DNA of 64,000 nt from Eudorina sp. 2006-703-Eu-15 (GCA_003117195.1 BDSI01000020.1:789146-853145), one strand, 5' to 3'. Numbered from the stretch's first letter, positions 1-14,217 are shown. Translations and numbers: made by a program. Notes: a model not told the origin generated them from the letters alone.

Positions 1-790
1 CCACCGACGCCCAAGAGGGACGTTGACTACGGTGACCACCTCCATGCGCAGGGTATGTGCTGTAAGTACGTATGTGACTTGCGGACAACGTGAAGTGGAA
101 ACCAGAGCGGCCAGGTGCGCCACGTTGAGCACCACGCTCGCTCTGACTCCCCGACTATTCGCACGATAGATATATACCATCCGTATAGACCCAACCAGGA
201 ATGTGCTCCATGCACACTGAACTCAACATTCCTGCCACTCGGACTGAAACTTCGACTGGCGATCACACCCACCCGAATGCGCCATAGCTGCTCGACGAGG
301 GCGCAAAAATGTCCCGACAATGTCACTTCACCGGAGGATCACTACCAACCACTGCCTGCGACACCCCTCAGGCGTGGGAGCGTACGCCCTGCATCAAACG
401 TCACCCGGTCCGTTACGCACCTCCAGCACATGAACTCATTAGCGGACTGGGTCCTTGGATGCATACCCAGGAGACGAGGCACGTTTGCAAACGGCTCAAA
501 ACCCCTGCGAATAAGAACTCGCAACCGGAACCCTAAATCTGGTAGCTATTCGGCTAGTGGCCACGTCAGCACACCGCCTTCGCCCGACCTAGGTGTCAAA
601 TCAATCGACCTAACATGAATGAGTGTTAGGCTACGGCAAGCGCCGCATATGCGCCGTATCATGGCGTGGCCCACATCTAAGGACGTGCGTGGACGCGCGC
701 GAAACAGAAGATTGAATTGGTGATTAATCTGTAGCTCCTACTCTGAGATCGCTCCCCAATCATCGTTCATCCTGATCACGGCTTCATGCG
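1..790. other. 3' flank of the SFI1-like gene
   Basis: This stretch lies beyond the stop codon of the minus-strand SFI1-like gene. I see no coding exon with credible splice sites on either strand. No TGTAA (minus strand) polyadenylation motif is visible here, so the real 3' UTR end is not placed. Confidence 0.5.
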
Positions 791-3700
791 CTACACCTGC
801 GACTCGCCCTCCCCTTCTTGCTGCTCCTGTTCCCCTTCGTTGTCCTGGTGCTCCTGCTCCTGCTGCTGCGCGTCGACCCCCACACTGTGCTCCGAGCCCT
901 GCTCAGAGTCGCCGCAAAGGTCACTGTCGCTGATGCCAGCCAGGAACCTCCCCAGTGCGGTCAGGCCCGCCTCCATAGCCTGCTGGCCCGCGCCCTTCTG
1001 CTGGCCGCCAGCCGCCTCCGCAGCATCGTTATCGCTAACCCCATTCTCCTCTTCCTCCTCATCAGGCTCCACCTGCGGCCTGAACACCGCATTTCGAAAG
1101 ATCGAGTGGCGCGGGAAATAGGTCCCGGTTCCGGAGCCGGCGTCCGAGCTGACGCGCCCCGAGGCATACGTGCTGGTCTCCGAGCCGGGACCAGTGCTGT
1201 TGGCACCTCCATCCACATCCACCAGCCCTGTGACCAGCAAGCCCCGGACCGACAGCGCGTCTGCCAGCCGCGTGGCCAGGTCGGCAGCGCCCGCCTCCGG
1301 TTCGTTTTCTTCGGCATTCCGCGCATCACTGTTGGCACCGACGGCGGCGGCAGTTGCACCGCCGAGACCGACGCCCGCACCCGCGCCAGCGATGCTGACG
1401 TACAAAGGATCAACCGGTCCCAGATCATCGCCGTACCACTCCTCCTCGCAGCTGTACAACTGATTGTTGGCGACCTGCCGCCAGGTGGGCAGGACACCTG
1501 GCAGCACGGCACCGCTGCTGCCATGACCACCACTGCCGGCGGGTTCCACGCCATGCCCGTATGCGGCGTTGAATGGCGCCATCGGCGCGGGCGAAAGCGG
1601 GGACATGGGCAGCGCGCCGCCAGTGGCAGCTGCAGCCGTCGAACCATCGCCAGAGATACGCGTCGCCAGGGACGGCGGGGCCGCCGCGCTGCCGACGCTG
1701 CTGATCGTGCCGCGTGACGGCCGACCCGAAACGACCACAGTGGGCGTGTCTCTGTTGATGCCCGCGGCGGCAGCACCGCTGTTCTGCGCCATGACCGTCA
1801 TGAGGTCCAGGCTCCGGAGCGCCACGCCCAGCGCGGCATTCATCGCTTCCATGCCCGGCACAGCCGCAGCGACAGCCGCCGCGGCAGCCGCCGCGGCGGC
1901 GGCGGTGTCCCCACCTGCGCCCGAGCGCGTTGTGGCCGCCACCGGCCCCGTCGCGCCTGACGTGGGCGTGGACGTAGTCGCGGCGATGCTGGTTCGGGCG
2001 ACCGACGTGCGCCGGCCCGTCGATGAGGTGGTGCCGCCCTGCTTGCTGGAGCCAGCAATGACAGTGCTCGCCAGCGGGGTCGTGCGGCCAAACACAGAGG
2101 TCTTGGGGACTTGCGAGATGACGGCGCCGCCCTGGGTGGCTGAGGTGGCAACAATGGAGCTCCGGCGGGGGTAGCTCGCGCTGGTCGCCTCCGGCTTGCT
2201 GCTGGGCTTCGACAGCCGGCTGTTCGACGACACGGTCACGCTGTCCCGGCGCCGCGGCGCATTGGCCGCGGTGCGGTTTCCCAGCGGCAGCCCCCGAAGG
2301 TCGTCGTGTTCCGAATCCGAATCCGACGGGCGCAACACAGGGTAGGCCGAAGAACGCATGACAGACTCGCGGCGCCCCGCCGTGGCTGCAGCCTGCGGCG
2401 TGGCCACCGCCAGTGTTGCGAGCCGCTGGCGGCCCGCGGCCGGCGCCGCAACAGCGTCGAAGGTGGACGCCAGCGTGCGCACCGTCTCCCCCTCCTGCAC
2501 CGGGGCCATCGGCTGCTGCTGCAGAGAGGGGTGCATCCGGGACTGCACGTGCGGGTGGCTGGTGGCGGTGGGGTACGCGGCACCGCGGGATGCCCGCAGG
2601 CCATGCTGCTGCTGCTGGACAGATGAGCGAGACCGGGAATCCGTGCCGTCGACCGCCGTTTCCGTATCCATCTCCAATGCAAGAGGCGGCATATCCGTGG
2701 ACCTGCGTAACCGTACCCGAATTTCCGAAACCTCAGATGATGCAGATCGACACACATGCACGTTCCATTCTTGAGGCGGCTTGGATGCGGTGGCTTGGAG
2801 GAGATGGCGCTACCTTACAGTCCCACCACAACGACCTGCCGCCGAGCAGCCTTCGCCAGACAGCCAGACCGTCCGGTAGCAAAAAGGTCGCACGGCACGG
2901 CAGGGCACCGGCCTGTGCCGTGCGGCCCTGTTGCTACCTTTAGGCGTCCACCCTTTCCCACCTGACAGCGCTGCCGCCGTACGTGCCAGCCGTACGGCGG
3001 TTGACGTACTGCTGGTGCTGCAGCAAATACGCGGGCAGCGGCTGTTGCAGGGCGGGGCCGAGGTGGCGGCCACCGGGCGGCAATCTAGAAGATGGCTCCG
3101 GACTGTGGGCCGCAGGGTCTGTCGAGTGGAACATGCGCGAAATGGTGGCCTGCGCGAATTAGGGAACAATCTAGAAAATATCAGCGACCGGCGTCGTGAA
3201 AGCGGGTAATCGGAAGACAGGTAAGCAGGTGATGCCGACAGGAGGTGCTCAGCAACCTCAACAACTAACGCAAAGACCCGTAGATTCAGCGGCCTCTTAT
3301 TCGCTGCGACTGCCTGCTGAAGATGAATCCCACCAGCGTGCGCAACCACGCGTTGGTGAAACAAAGCCAAATAAAATCCTGCACGTCGTAGCACCGTATC
3401 TCGAGGAAGACTTCCTACAGAGCGTGTTTCTTCGAGAGCACGCCATCCCGCAGTACCGCACCTGCACGTCCGCATCGAACGCCTCCCAGTACCACTGCTT
3501 GAACAGGCTGAAGGCGAGCTTCTTGCGCTTGATGCAGCGGCGCAGCTCGTCGTCGCGCGCGTGTCGCTCCGCCACCACACCCCGCCAGGCCTGCGGTGCG
3601 TGTGTGTTCGGATGGCGGCATTGACATGCAGGAAGCATCCAGCCAGGCGCTCACACTTGCAAGAACGCACCCACTCAACCCGCACCCAAGAACGCATCCA

Positions 3701-6700
3701 TTCCCATACAAGCACGGCAAGACGTAGCGCAGGTGAAGGATTCGCAGCGTGAAGTGAACCCGATGGATCTTACCCCGAAGGTGCGCTTCGCAAATGCCAA
3801 GCGACGGCGGTCCACCAGGTTCCGCAGCGCCGCCACCTGCAGTCGGCGTGCTGCGTCCTCGCACGCCAGGTCCGCCCAGGCCCGCATTACGGTTGGAAGC
3901 ACCTCTGACGCACGGCGAGCCGCCATAGCTTCCGCCGCCTCAGACGCGCGGCGCATGCGCTCCACTGCTTCCGTCCAACAGGCCAGGGCGTGCCTCAGCA
4001 GCGTGCGGTCCGCGACCGAGCCGCGCGTCACGGCGACTTCTCGCGCGGCGCGCAAACGCTTCGTGACGTCCGCCCATCCGGCAAACGCCCGGTTTGCAAT
4101 CTCCGCGTTGCAGGCCGCCAAGCGACGGTCCGCCTCGCCGCGCAGGTCGGTAAGCTCAGCGGCCATGTCGCGCCATTCCGCAAGCACACGCCTGCGGGTT
4201 GCGACGTCCCGATTTAGTTACATGCCCAGCCATCTACACCAAAGTATGTTGCGCAGGATTCCGTGCGGCACTGCAGTTCGCTTCACACATCCTCGGTGAC
4301 ATACAACCAGCACGAAGCTCCGATCCCGGCAGCAGCGCACCTTAGCCGGTTCGCCTCCAGGCGGCGACGTGCCACATGCCGCTTCTTGCGGTCTGCACGG
4401 CGCTCGGCCGCTGCCTCGACCCAAGCGGAAAATGTCTGCAGAATACAGAAAGCGGACGTCCTTGGGCTGAAGCCGACGCGCGGACAGACTCAGGCATGGA
4501 CTCAGACACGGACACATTACAATATGAGTCATACATGGCACCGAAGGCCCACCCGTTCCTGGCCTGGCGCCGCCAACACTCACCCGCTGCAAGCGGCCTC
4601 GGGCAATGCGGCGCACGCACGCAGCCTGACGAGCCCGCCACTCCACCGATTCCGCAGCCACAGCTTGCCAACCCGCCAGCAGTCCTGACAGCTGGGTGCG
4701 CTCCCGCCTGGTTGCCATCCGTTCGGCAGCATCGCGGGCGGCGCCAGCGGCCTCTGTTACCGCTAGCCAGGCGGAGAGGCAGCGCATCTGCAGACGTTGG
4801 CCGGCCCTGAGGAAAGATAGCGGAAATCCGGAACGTTGATTCAGGAACAGCGGAAAGTTGTACATGTGGAGACGCATTTCGGTGGCACTCAAGAATGCGC
4901 AAATGGCAGCCCCTTGAAGACCACTGGGACAGGTCAGTGGTACAGTAAAGACCGTTCCATTATAACGCCAGCTTCGCATAAGCCCAAAATGACCAGAATA
5001 TGCGTGGTTGCGGACCCTCACCAAATCTAACGGGCAGAGAACCATCAATTGAAGGCATGGTCACATAGGTCGGGAACCCACCTGGCCCGCATCCGTGTCA
5101 CCTCCGTCGCCCCCCAGCGCGACCAGGAAGTCTGTGCACGCCAGGCGGCCAGCACCTTGACACCCGTGGACTGGGTCCAGTGAGCCACCGCGCAGTCATG
5201 GCGCTGCTGCTGATCCCTGCGGAGGGCCCGACGACAGCTTAGAGGCTCCCCTTCTTCGAAATGAAGGCAAGCGGGCACAGCAGGGTTTTTGCACGCGCGG
5301 TGTCGCACAGCCAAGGATTGCTGAGGAGGACCCGACAACGCAAAGGCCCAACGCAACCGCCACGGCCTCGCTGTACAGGATACAGCGAGGCTTAATCGAG
5401 ATTCCCCCCCCTGCGCGGACTCACTCGCGGTGCGCTGCCAGCGCCCCCAGGCAACCCTTCACAAGTCGCCGCTGGTGCCAGTTGACTGCCCGCTGCAGGG
5501 AGCTCTCCGGGTCGACACAACCCAGCGCCCGTCCACCTGCAAGCACCGGGAAATCGATCCGCCCCGTTGTTGAATACATTTTGTTGAATACATTTTGTTG
5601 TTGACATTTTTCCTCTTTGAGGTTCCCCAAAAGGGACAATACACTATGAAGCCGACGGTGATACATATATGTGCGCAAAAGCCGATTTCCACTTCTAGAG
5701 TGTAAGACTGGCTGGTAGGCAGAAAGCGGACCACGGGGCAGCAGACATTGCATAAGAAATCAAAGCGGGTTTGCCCTATCGTGCGTGAGCTTACCTGACG
5801 TCATTTGCAACCAGCCACCAAACGCTGCCCGCAGCGCTGCTGCACGGCTGACTCGCTCCGCCATCGCCTCACGCTCGGTTGCGGCCTCCGCTGCCCAGCG
5901 CCACACCCGGAAGGCGCCCACCAGCCGCCGCCGCGACGCGTACCGCGCGGCGCGCGCCTGCCGGGCCGCGCGCTCGCGCCTGGCCGCCGCCGCGGTGCTC
6001 CAACCCCGCAGGGCGGACACCAGCAGCCCACGGGCCTGGCTGTTGGCCACTTCAATCGCGGCAGCGCTGCGGGCGACGCTGGCGGCCACCTCGTCCCGCC
6101 AGGCGCTGAACACGCCGCTCAGGAGTACTTGCTGCCGGCGCCTGTCGGAAAAAACGACCCATTGGGCAGAGGCACGCATTGCTTAGACTCGCAAGCAGCA
6201 AACAAGGCGAGGCTTCCACGAGACCACCTTTAGACCTCCAAATTCGTTTTGCCAAAGTACGCGGGGGTACCATCCCGTGTATGAGCTCATCCGTGGATAT
6301 AAGCCTAAGTTAATCGACAAACCAACCCGGGATATCGGCTATAACCACACGGCAAAGGATGGTGTGCAATGCCGTTCAGAGCTGCACTTACGCCGTGTGT
6401 CTCTCGACCTTCGTCTCCGCCACCGTACGGCCGACCGCCACAGCGTGCCAGCCCAGCAACGCGCGCCGGGCCTTGGACGCGCCCGTGCGGACCAGCTGGC
6501 GATCCACCAGCACGCGGACAGTAGCCCGATGTCGCGCCGCCACGTGCCATACCGACAAAACCTGCACACAAAAATGACAGAAGGGGATGGTCATGACACG
6601 TATGAAAACGCCGCACATATGCAAACGCTGCACCAGGTGTCAAGACCTCGTTCTCCACTCCATGTGGACTGCTATCACTTGGATTCTGTGACGAGGCAAT

Positions 6701-9700
6701 CCGCCTATGCGCGCCGCAGCGCCATTCGTCAAGCCCACGCCTACCTTTCGGAGGCTTGAGAGGTCACTACGCGCCTTGGCCCTGATGGCAAAGTTGCCCG
6801 CCGCAGCAACCATTGCGCTGGAAGCGTCCGCCAGCTGCCTCCAAGCCTTGAGGACGTCGCCCGCCAGACGTCGTCGGCGTACTTCCGCCACACCTTGAAG
6901 ACACGCCATCCAGCCGCGCCGTGCCTCCACGACGCGCCGCCAGTGCGACAGCACCGCGCCTGCGAGCCAGCGGCCCAGGCCGCTGCGCGTCGCAGCCCGT
7001 CGACTGGCCGCCGAGGCCAATTGCTGCGACCGCGAACTCGAATCCAACGCGGAGCCGGGCGTCAGCGCGCTGACCCCCAGGGCGCGCAAGTGCTGCTGAT
7101 GCAGCAGTTGCTGTTGCTGTTCCGCCTCCTCGGCAGGAGCTGCCGCAAAGCCCAAGGACCGGGCAGCGGTGGGCGTGCCAACAGCGGGCTGCAGTAGCGA
7201 ATGTACCTCCTGAAGGGTCTCTGCCGGCACCGCCGCAGAATTCGTTGCTGCCGGGGCGCCAACGCCAAAGCCGCCCGCTAAGGAGCTCACCCGGCTCAGC
7301 TCCATAGAGCCGTCCAGCAGCTCCGGCAGACCCACTGGGGTCAGCGGGCCTTCGGTAGAGCGCGGCGCCATTTCCAATAGTACCGGCGATGAACCGGGGC
7401 CAATGAGGGCCGTGTTTGCCGGTACGAAGGGGCCCGGTGAGGAGCCGCCCGACATGCCGGTGCCGCTGCTACGCAGGCGCCCGGTGCTGCTGGAGCGGCC
7501 GCTCCCGACAGCCGCTGCGGCTGCCGCCGCAGCGGCGGCCGCGCCGGCCACTAGGACTTCCCTGTACGACCGACCCGCACGGATCGGCGACGGCGTGATT
7601 GTCATCGGAGTGTGCACAGGGGAGACAGCGAATCCGAACTCGGGCAACTGCGCAGTGACTGGCGCAGCCGCGGCGGCGCTGCCGCCAGTGCTGCTGCCAC
7701 GGGGACGGCGCTGCAGGGGCATGGCCGATATAGGCGGCGACGGACTGGCGGCCGCGGCAGGCGTCGGTGGGTGGGCCGGTGGCCTGCCGGCCGTCGGCGG
7801 GGCTAAAGCAGGGCTTGCCAGTGCACAGGGCTCCTGTGAGACAGCTGGTGTTGCAGCCGACAGGACTGGCTCGACGTGCACTTGAGCCGCTGCGGCCCCT
7901 GCGCTGCTATCCGCCGCGACCCCCTGCTGATGTCCAGCAAGCCCATGCGTCGCAACCTGCGCCTCCGTGGACGTAAAACCTGGCTCCGCAGTCGCGGGCG
8001 CCCTCCCACGGGAGCCGCCACGAGACGGCGCCGTCGACGCGGTTTGCACCGCCATGTCGTACGACTGGGCCAGCATCTGCCACGGTGCCGTCGCTGCGGC
8101 TGATGTCGCCAGCGGCTCCGCCGCCGTGGCCGTGGCCGCAGCTGTTGCGGACGCAGCATACCCGGCGCCAGGGCCATCCGAAGGTCCAACTCCAACGCCC
8201 GAGAGGCCCGCACCACCGTCAGTAGCGCCGCGACTTGGGACCAGGCCGTCACCGTAACCCGGCGTCATGGGGCAGTGCCGGGCCCACCAGGTGGCCAATA
8301 ACTGGGCCAACAACTCCCGGGTCTGGGCAGGGAGCGCACGGGCCACTGCGGCGCGGGTGGCAACGGCCGTGGCGGTCACCAGGCGCCACTCCCGGAAGGC
8401 GGCTGATAGGGTGCAGCTCTGCAGCAGCAAGGGACAGCCAGTGCAGGTGTAAAAAACAATAACTTGAAACAGGAGGATTGAGCGAAAGCCCGCAAGCTTG
8501 CGACTCGAAAGCTACTGGACATTGATACAACAACTGATACAGAAGAGGTGGAAATTTGAAGCTGTCACGTATGGGCAGGAAGTATATTGGGCGGCATCTC
8601 GAGCGGCCCCACCCACCAGGTATGCCAACTACAGCTTGACATTACTGATATCTGCACACGACACAATCCAAGACGACACGTCATACCAACTAGCACTGCA
8701 TGTCCACCCGGTAACCAGCCTACCAGCATTTGCTTGCATATCGAGATTAGGGTAGCCCGCGCCAGCTGTAACCGTGCCGCGATGTGATGCCAGGCGTCCA
8801 GGCACGAGCCCATCCGCATGCGGCTCAACCGAGCAACGGCCAGAGCAGCACGGCCAGAGAGGGCCCGGCGGCTGGAAGCGTACGACCGCCACGCCAGCAG
8901 GGCCGTGGACATCCTGGCAGCGCAAAACATCCACACGTCAAGAGGGGAACGGCCAATAAACAGCATGGATAACAACACAGGGGAACGGCCAACAAGCAGC
9001 ATGGATGCAACCAGGACATTCCACAGTGTGAAATCACGAAGAGAAGAATGGTGCAATAAAAAATTCCAAGCCCGTTGACATGCTTGCTCGCGTGCGCCGG
9101 GTGCTGCCATGCAAAGCCCCTCCACTACTCACCGCCTAGTAGCCGCGCGTCCAAGCGCCGCAATAATCCGAACACGTCGCCACACAGTCCGTGTCGTCAC
9201 TGTCTTCCACGCGACCATCACAGCCAACGCCGTGCGCAGCCCGACCGCCATCAGGTGCCGTTGCAGTAGGGCTCGCCGCCGCCGGCGCTCTCGCACCGCT
9301 TCTGTCCAGGCGGCCAACGCCAGGCCCTGCAGTGCTGCCGCGCGCGCCATCACATGCTTCCCCAGCCGCAGGCGCAGCGCCATCCGCGCCACCACCTCGG
9401 CATGCCAGGTCGTCAGCACGTCGCGCCGCAAGGCCGCCATCCGCGCCGCCGCCAGCTGGTCCGCCGCGGCCTGGCACGTGAGCGCCGCAACCGCGGCCTG
9501 CCGCCAGCTGACGAGTACACGACGGAGCAGCGCGAGACGAGCGTGGCGGTCCACGATACGGCCAGTGAGAACCTGATCTCGCCAGGCATCCAGCACCGCT
9601 ACCAGCACCCGACCAGCCCGGCGAGCCACCAGTAGGTCCGCCTGAGAACCAGATTCAATATGAAGGAGAAGCGGGTTCAGTATGAAGAAGACGGCTGAAG

Positions 9701-12700
9701 GCTAAGAAGCTTACATTCCATACAGATGGCTATGGCCCATGTGGGTCGAGTCCCGGTTAACAAAGTTTTCACTGTTCATGATACGGACAGACCTCGTAGC
9801 ACACGCTTCAGACCCCTGAAGTGATGCCTGCCATAACTGTCACCTGAACGTTCTTCTGGCGTGTCGCCTGCGCGGCCACCCGCAAGGTTGTCAGTGCCGC
9901 CGCCAGCCAGCTCATGTTAACGCCATGCAGCGCTCGCAGCAGCGCCCGGCGACCCACAGCGCGCTGTGCCGTCAGCTGCCGCCAGGCAGTGAAAGCAACT
10001 GAGATGCGACGTGCGGTCCGGCGCTGCACCGCCGCCATCATCATGCGACCGCGCCAGGCCCGCTGCGCGACCACCTGCTGCCAGCCCTGGAGCGTCCTGG
10101 ACATGATCGCATGCGAGCGGCGCTGCACGAGGGCACAGAAGCGGATGAATCGCAAGGCAGGTTAAGAAGCTAATTAGCGAGGATGTTGCCGAGGACGGTA
10201 TCGTTCCCACCGACGCCAGACCCTAAGTCCGGAGCTCCCAAAGCAGCTGGCTTAAGTTCCACTGCAACAATATGCTCCGGTCCGTGAAGCAACCTAACAG
10301 CTTGCCGTGAGGAATGACTGGCCCAAAAGAGAATTCCTGCTGTCCTGTAGGGCGGCGCCCACTGCCCCCGCTGTCTCCCTTTCCCCTCATGGCTCACCTG
10401 CACGGCCTGTCTCAGCTTGGCAGCGGTCACCAGCGCAGCGCGCGTGTGGGCGGTCCAGGCCCGGAACGCCGCCTCGCGAATGGCGTGCTCTCGCTTGCGG
10501 CTCAGCTTCAGGATGGCGGTCTTGCGGTACACGATGTCGTCGACGACGATCCTGCAAGCGAACACACGTGTAGCGGTGCGCGCTAGACGTGGTAAATTGC
10601 TTTGCGCTTGGATAGTTACATCGCAACCCAAATCGTCGTGTAAACTATAAGAAGCAGTCCGCCTGTTGTGGCCTGAGTATGGTCACTACACCGCCAGAGA
10701 AGCCCGAACAAACAGGACCACCCGGACAGGACTCGCCCTGGTCCCATCTTCAACCCCCGTATCATGCCGTAGTTGAGCCACCGATACGCCTCCTTATGCT
10801 GTTGTCCAGGATCGCACCTGCATCCAAAACCCAAACCCGGAAACACAATTGCATTGCCCCTGTTGATTCATATCAACACCATCCCTCACCGCCACGCCTC
10901 GAGGATGCGACGGTGCCGCTGGCGCGCCATGCGATCTGCGGCTAGCTGCTGTGCCCTCTGTAGGCATCGCCGTAGCATGGCGACTGTCACGTCCCGAGCC
11001 GTCACGTGGTGGGAAAGGGACGCCATCTCCTCGTTCATTTGCACGCGCAGGTACTCAATCTGCGTTAGGAGCGGTATACAGGCAGGCCACGGCTCAGCCA
11101 TCAGATTGCTCACTCGTATCTATTCATGACCATACCTACGAAGCTGCAGTCTCCTCGTCACGGCAAAGCGGCACTGGTACAATCAGCCCTCGCACGGAAG
11201 CTGAGCTTTCCAGCTACCCCTGCTCCCCACCCTGACCTGTCGGATGGTTTTCAGCTTGAGCTCCTGGAACTCATCGTTCAGTGCAGCCACATCCAACTCC
11301 ACCCCCTCGCGGAGCACCTTCTCGTGATCGACGAACTTGAACCATTCCTGTGTTGATGCAACGGAAATCAGGTCGGCCAGTGGGAGATGGCAGTACAAGT
11401 ACCTACACATCTCACATACAACCCATAACCATTCAGGCACCGGCGTCAGGCCCTCCATTCAGCCCGACTCACCGCAATCAGCAAGTTGCTGATCCGTCGC
11501 AGGTTGCGGTCCTCGAGCTGCGGATCCTCCGGGATGACCGGCAGGTGTAAGCGTTGGGGCGGCAGGCCCGCCATGCCGGGTGCTGTGAAGTAGCCTACGC
11601 GAACGACCTCGACAGCCAGTTGCACCTGAGGACGGGAGTTCGGCGCCGATCCGAGCGTCAGGACAGCAGTCGTGCGTGCTCAATAGAACGCCAACTGCCC
11701 GGAACATGAGAAACGCCAGAACCGAGGCGTTCAGAATGTAAGCGAGGTCTTCCGGAGCACGTGAAGCTGTAAAGCCTGTGCCAACCACACATCTCCTCAA
11801 AACTTCGTAATGTGTCTCTTTCCCAAAACAACAGGGCAAGGTAGGCATTGAATCCGCCCCCTAGGATGCAGACCGTGCATAGACACAGTTAGCAGCCACT
11901 CTGCACCCGCCCAATCAAGGCATGCAGCACATTTAAAATCCGCTTTCGCAACATTCACACCTGTGGCAGGCGCCTGCTCCGGAAGACGATGGGCAACGAC
12001 GCCCAGGGCGTAGTCCGCCAGTTGTCGCCCAGCACATCCCAATGCTCCCATACGCCGCAGTTCTGGTTGAAGAAGACAAGCTTGTGAGGCGCCTTGCGCC
12101 GAGGCTGCATGAATCGGTTGCCTGCCGCTCCGGCGCGGAAACCGATGAAGGGGCCCTGAAAGCATCACAAAGACATCCCCTTCGTATACGGATGCCAAAC
12201 GCAGACCGCCTGAAAGCTATTCCGGCCTTGCGCGGCATGTAACTTGACTAGGCTAAGACGTCTTTCAGGTACATGAGGCTTTCAGTTTGCATGTAAGGCC
12301 TCCAGAACGTGCCTGCTTTAAAAACACGCTGCAACGAATGGTGCGAGAGGCCATTCCAGGTATGTCAAGAATGTACCTTTACACGAGGATACAAGCGGAT
12401 TCCTGGTATTGCACTGTCACGGGAGTCTGAAACTGGCACAGGAGGGATCGTACCTGCTTGACCACCTCCAGGTACGACAGCGCCTCGCTCTCCGGGGCCG
12501 CTCCCTCCTCCGCTAGCTCCAGGCAGGTATGCCACGCGTCATCCTTGTAAGGCAGCCGAGCTTGGATGGCAACATACGGCCGGCCCTGCAAGGACGCAAA
12601 GGTTATCGGCCTCAAGGTCTGCAGTTGACCGTCGAGTAGAGAGAAGTCTGTGGCAAGCGTGTTCCCTGACAACGGCAAGAGGCAGATCGTTTTGGCAGAG

Positions 12701-13569
12701 CAGAAAACATGCGCTGGCATGGCTGTGGCCTTGCAGCTGCAAGGACTCACCTGGTGGGTAAGCATCACAACGTCGCCGCTGTTCAGGTCTGCCTTGGGCT
12801 CACGACTACGGACCAGACTGCGCGGTGGCTCGGGGCCTGCGAAGGAATGAGGCCCAGAGGCGTGACAGGCCTGAAACGGGTACGTGGAGGCCGCCAAAAC
12901 AACACGCGCAGATATGTGCCCCTGTCGTCGACTAATGGCAAAGAAGTATAAGGCTGAAAGTTGCCCTAACCCTGGGAAGAAGGCCCGTATGCGCTACGGT
13001 CGCGTTCACGACCTGATTTGGGCTTAAAATCGGTAGCTTACTTTGTGATACCTTCCCGGAGGAGCATGCACACATGCAAGTACGACACAAGGCATGCACG
13101 GCATGAGGTCGTGGCCATATCGCGGACGCCTACGAGGCAACACACCTCCTGTGGTGCTGGTTCGTGCGGAATCCGGCAGGTACGCGGACGAATAGGAGCT
13201 GCGGTCCGAACGAGGCGATTGCTGCTGCATGTCACGCGCATCCCAGTCGGTTATCATAACAGAGGAGGCACCGGGAATGTCTGGTGAGTTTTGTATTCCT
13301 GGCATCTCGCTGTGTGGCAGGGGGAAGTCGATGTCGTCGCCGGCTTCGACTGTCTCAGCGTTCACGACTGGTAGCTTCGGGGAGTCCTGGTAGATCTGGA
13401 GGCTAGGCTCCATGTCATGCAGCTGACTGCCTGCAGCGTCTTCCGGCCTTGGGGCGGCGTCACCAGGAGAGGGTGTCTCTTCGGGCGACAGGAGATGGGA
13501 AGTCTGAAGCTCTTCGGGGGGTCTAACGACTTCTGCGTCGTCATGAAGCTCTGAATTTGAGTCCGACAT
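791..13569 (-). CDS. SFI1-like centrin-binding repeat protein, ~2601 aa, 22 exons
   Basis: Exons (high to low): 13569-13146, 12836-12751, 12585-12454, 12155-11961, 11625-11473, 11347-11237, 11059-10890, 10551-10398, 10122-9844, 9641-9133, 8913-8724, 8418-6745, 6561-6392, 6141-5795, 5536-5425, 5216-5082, 4806-4584, 4435-4341, 4191-3774, 3590-3462, 3149-2962, 2702-791. Every junction is GT-AG and keeps frame, giving 7806 nt with stop. From about residue 415 to 1895 the protein is strings of Arg/Ala-rich helix with a recurring Leu/Ala-x-x-Trp core (LLSGVFSAWRDEV, LVGAFRVWRWAAEA, RRILEAWR). This is the pattern of SFI1 repeats that bind centrin at spindle poles and basal bodies. Exon 12 holds a ~400-residue Ala/Ser/Pro/Gly linker between repeat blocks. 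Exons 2-4 (residues ~142-279) form a different, Trp/Phe-rich module. Exon 22 (residues ~1965-2601) is Ala/Ser/Gln-rich, with a poly-Ala run and an acidic Gln/Glu end. Function and basal-body location are inferred from the repeats. The start is the first Met of exon 1. Confidence 0.8.
11961..12836 (-). other. N-terminal non-repeat module of the SFI1-like protein (exons 2-4)
   Basis: These three exons encode residues ~142-279. The segment has beta-rich, fascin/beta-trefoil-like phrasing: GDVVMLTHQGRPYVAIQ, then GFRAGAAGNRFMQPRRK, then LVFFNQNCGVWEHW. Such a 'G-x-F/Y-hydrophobic-x-A/Q ... W-E-x-W' layout resembles fascin-like or actin-crosslinking folds. That assignment is a guess from pattern only. 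It is not part of known SFI1 architecture as far as I know. Confidence 0.4.
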
Positions 13570-14217
13570 GTTGATAAATGGAACAGAACAAGACTGGTAG
13601 GATTCAGGCGGTTTCGTCTACGAGCAGATGGCTAGTTCGCGGGCTCCGTGATCTGTGCATGAATTGTTACGTACCAGACCCCATCCTGCATACTGGTATA
13701 TATATATAGCTGTTAATCACTACAGCTGGTTTAGGCTCCGGGACGTAGCTCAGTAACATACAGTTTCCTCGCCTCCCAGTCCATCAGGCTTGAAACAATC
13801 AGGCAATAACATACCAGCTAAGGCATAAGAATCATTTTGCAGCGGCATAAAGTGCTGTTTTGCAAGTACTTGTTTTTCAGTTGCACGCACGGCGTTGTCG
13901 TGCAGCGTCGCTTGGTTTTCTTTCGCCGTTTCGAGCAGTTACCAGGGCGCGGAACGTGCCATGCGTGCATGCTTTGATAATCTTTTAGCATTAGAATTTC
14001 AGGTCTCAACATCAAAGCCAGTCAGCTAATTCAATTCTTCGTAGGACGAATCGCTGTGAACCTTTTCGTTTAATTGTCATCCATGAACAACATTAGAAGA
14101 CTTATTGCATGACCTAGCTCTTCAGAGGCCGCGTCGGGTTGTCGACCTGTTGGCGGGAGGGGGCGGCTGCCGCTGATCAACACCGCTGACGCAGCTGCCG
14201 TCAGGTGGTGCGCCGCC
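13570..14217. promoter_or_regulatory. Divergent intergenic promoter region (SFI1-like / BUB3)
   Basis: 648 bp separate the two start codons of divergently transcribed genes. An alternating TA run at 13697-13709 (GTATATATATATA) lies about 130 bp upstream of the minus-strand ATG. It is near-palindromic and could act as a TATA element in either direction. The region is less GC-rich than the genes. No coding exon is apparent. Confidence 0.5.

Noticed and set aside
818..2174. Long plus-strand open frames opposite the last exon of the SFI1-like gene
   Set aside because: They mirror a GC-rich, Ala/Ser-coding minus-strand exon. The minus-strand frame has matching splice phases and continuous repeat architecture.
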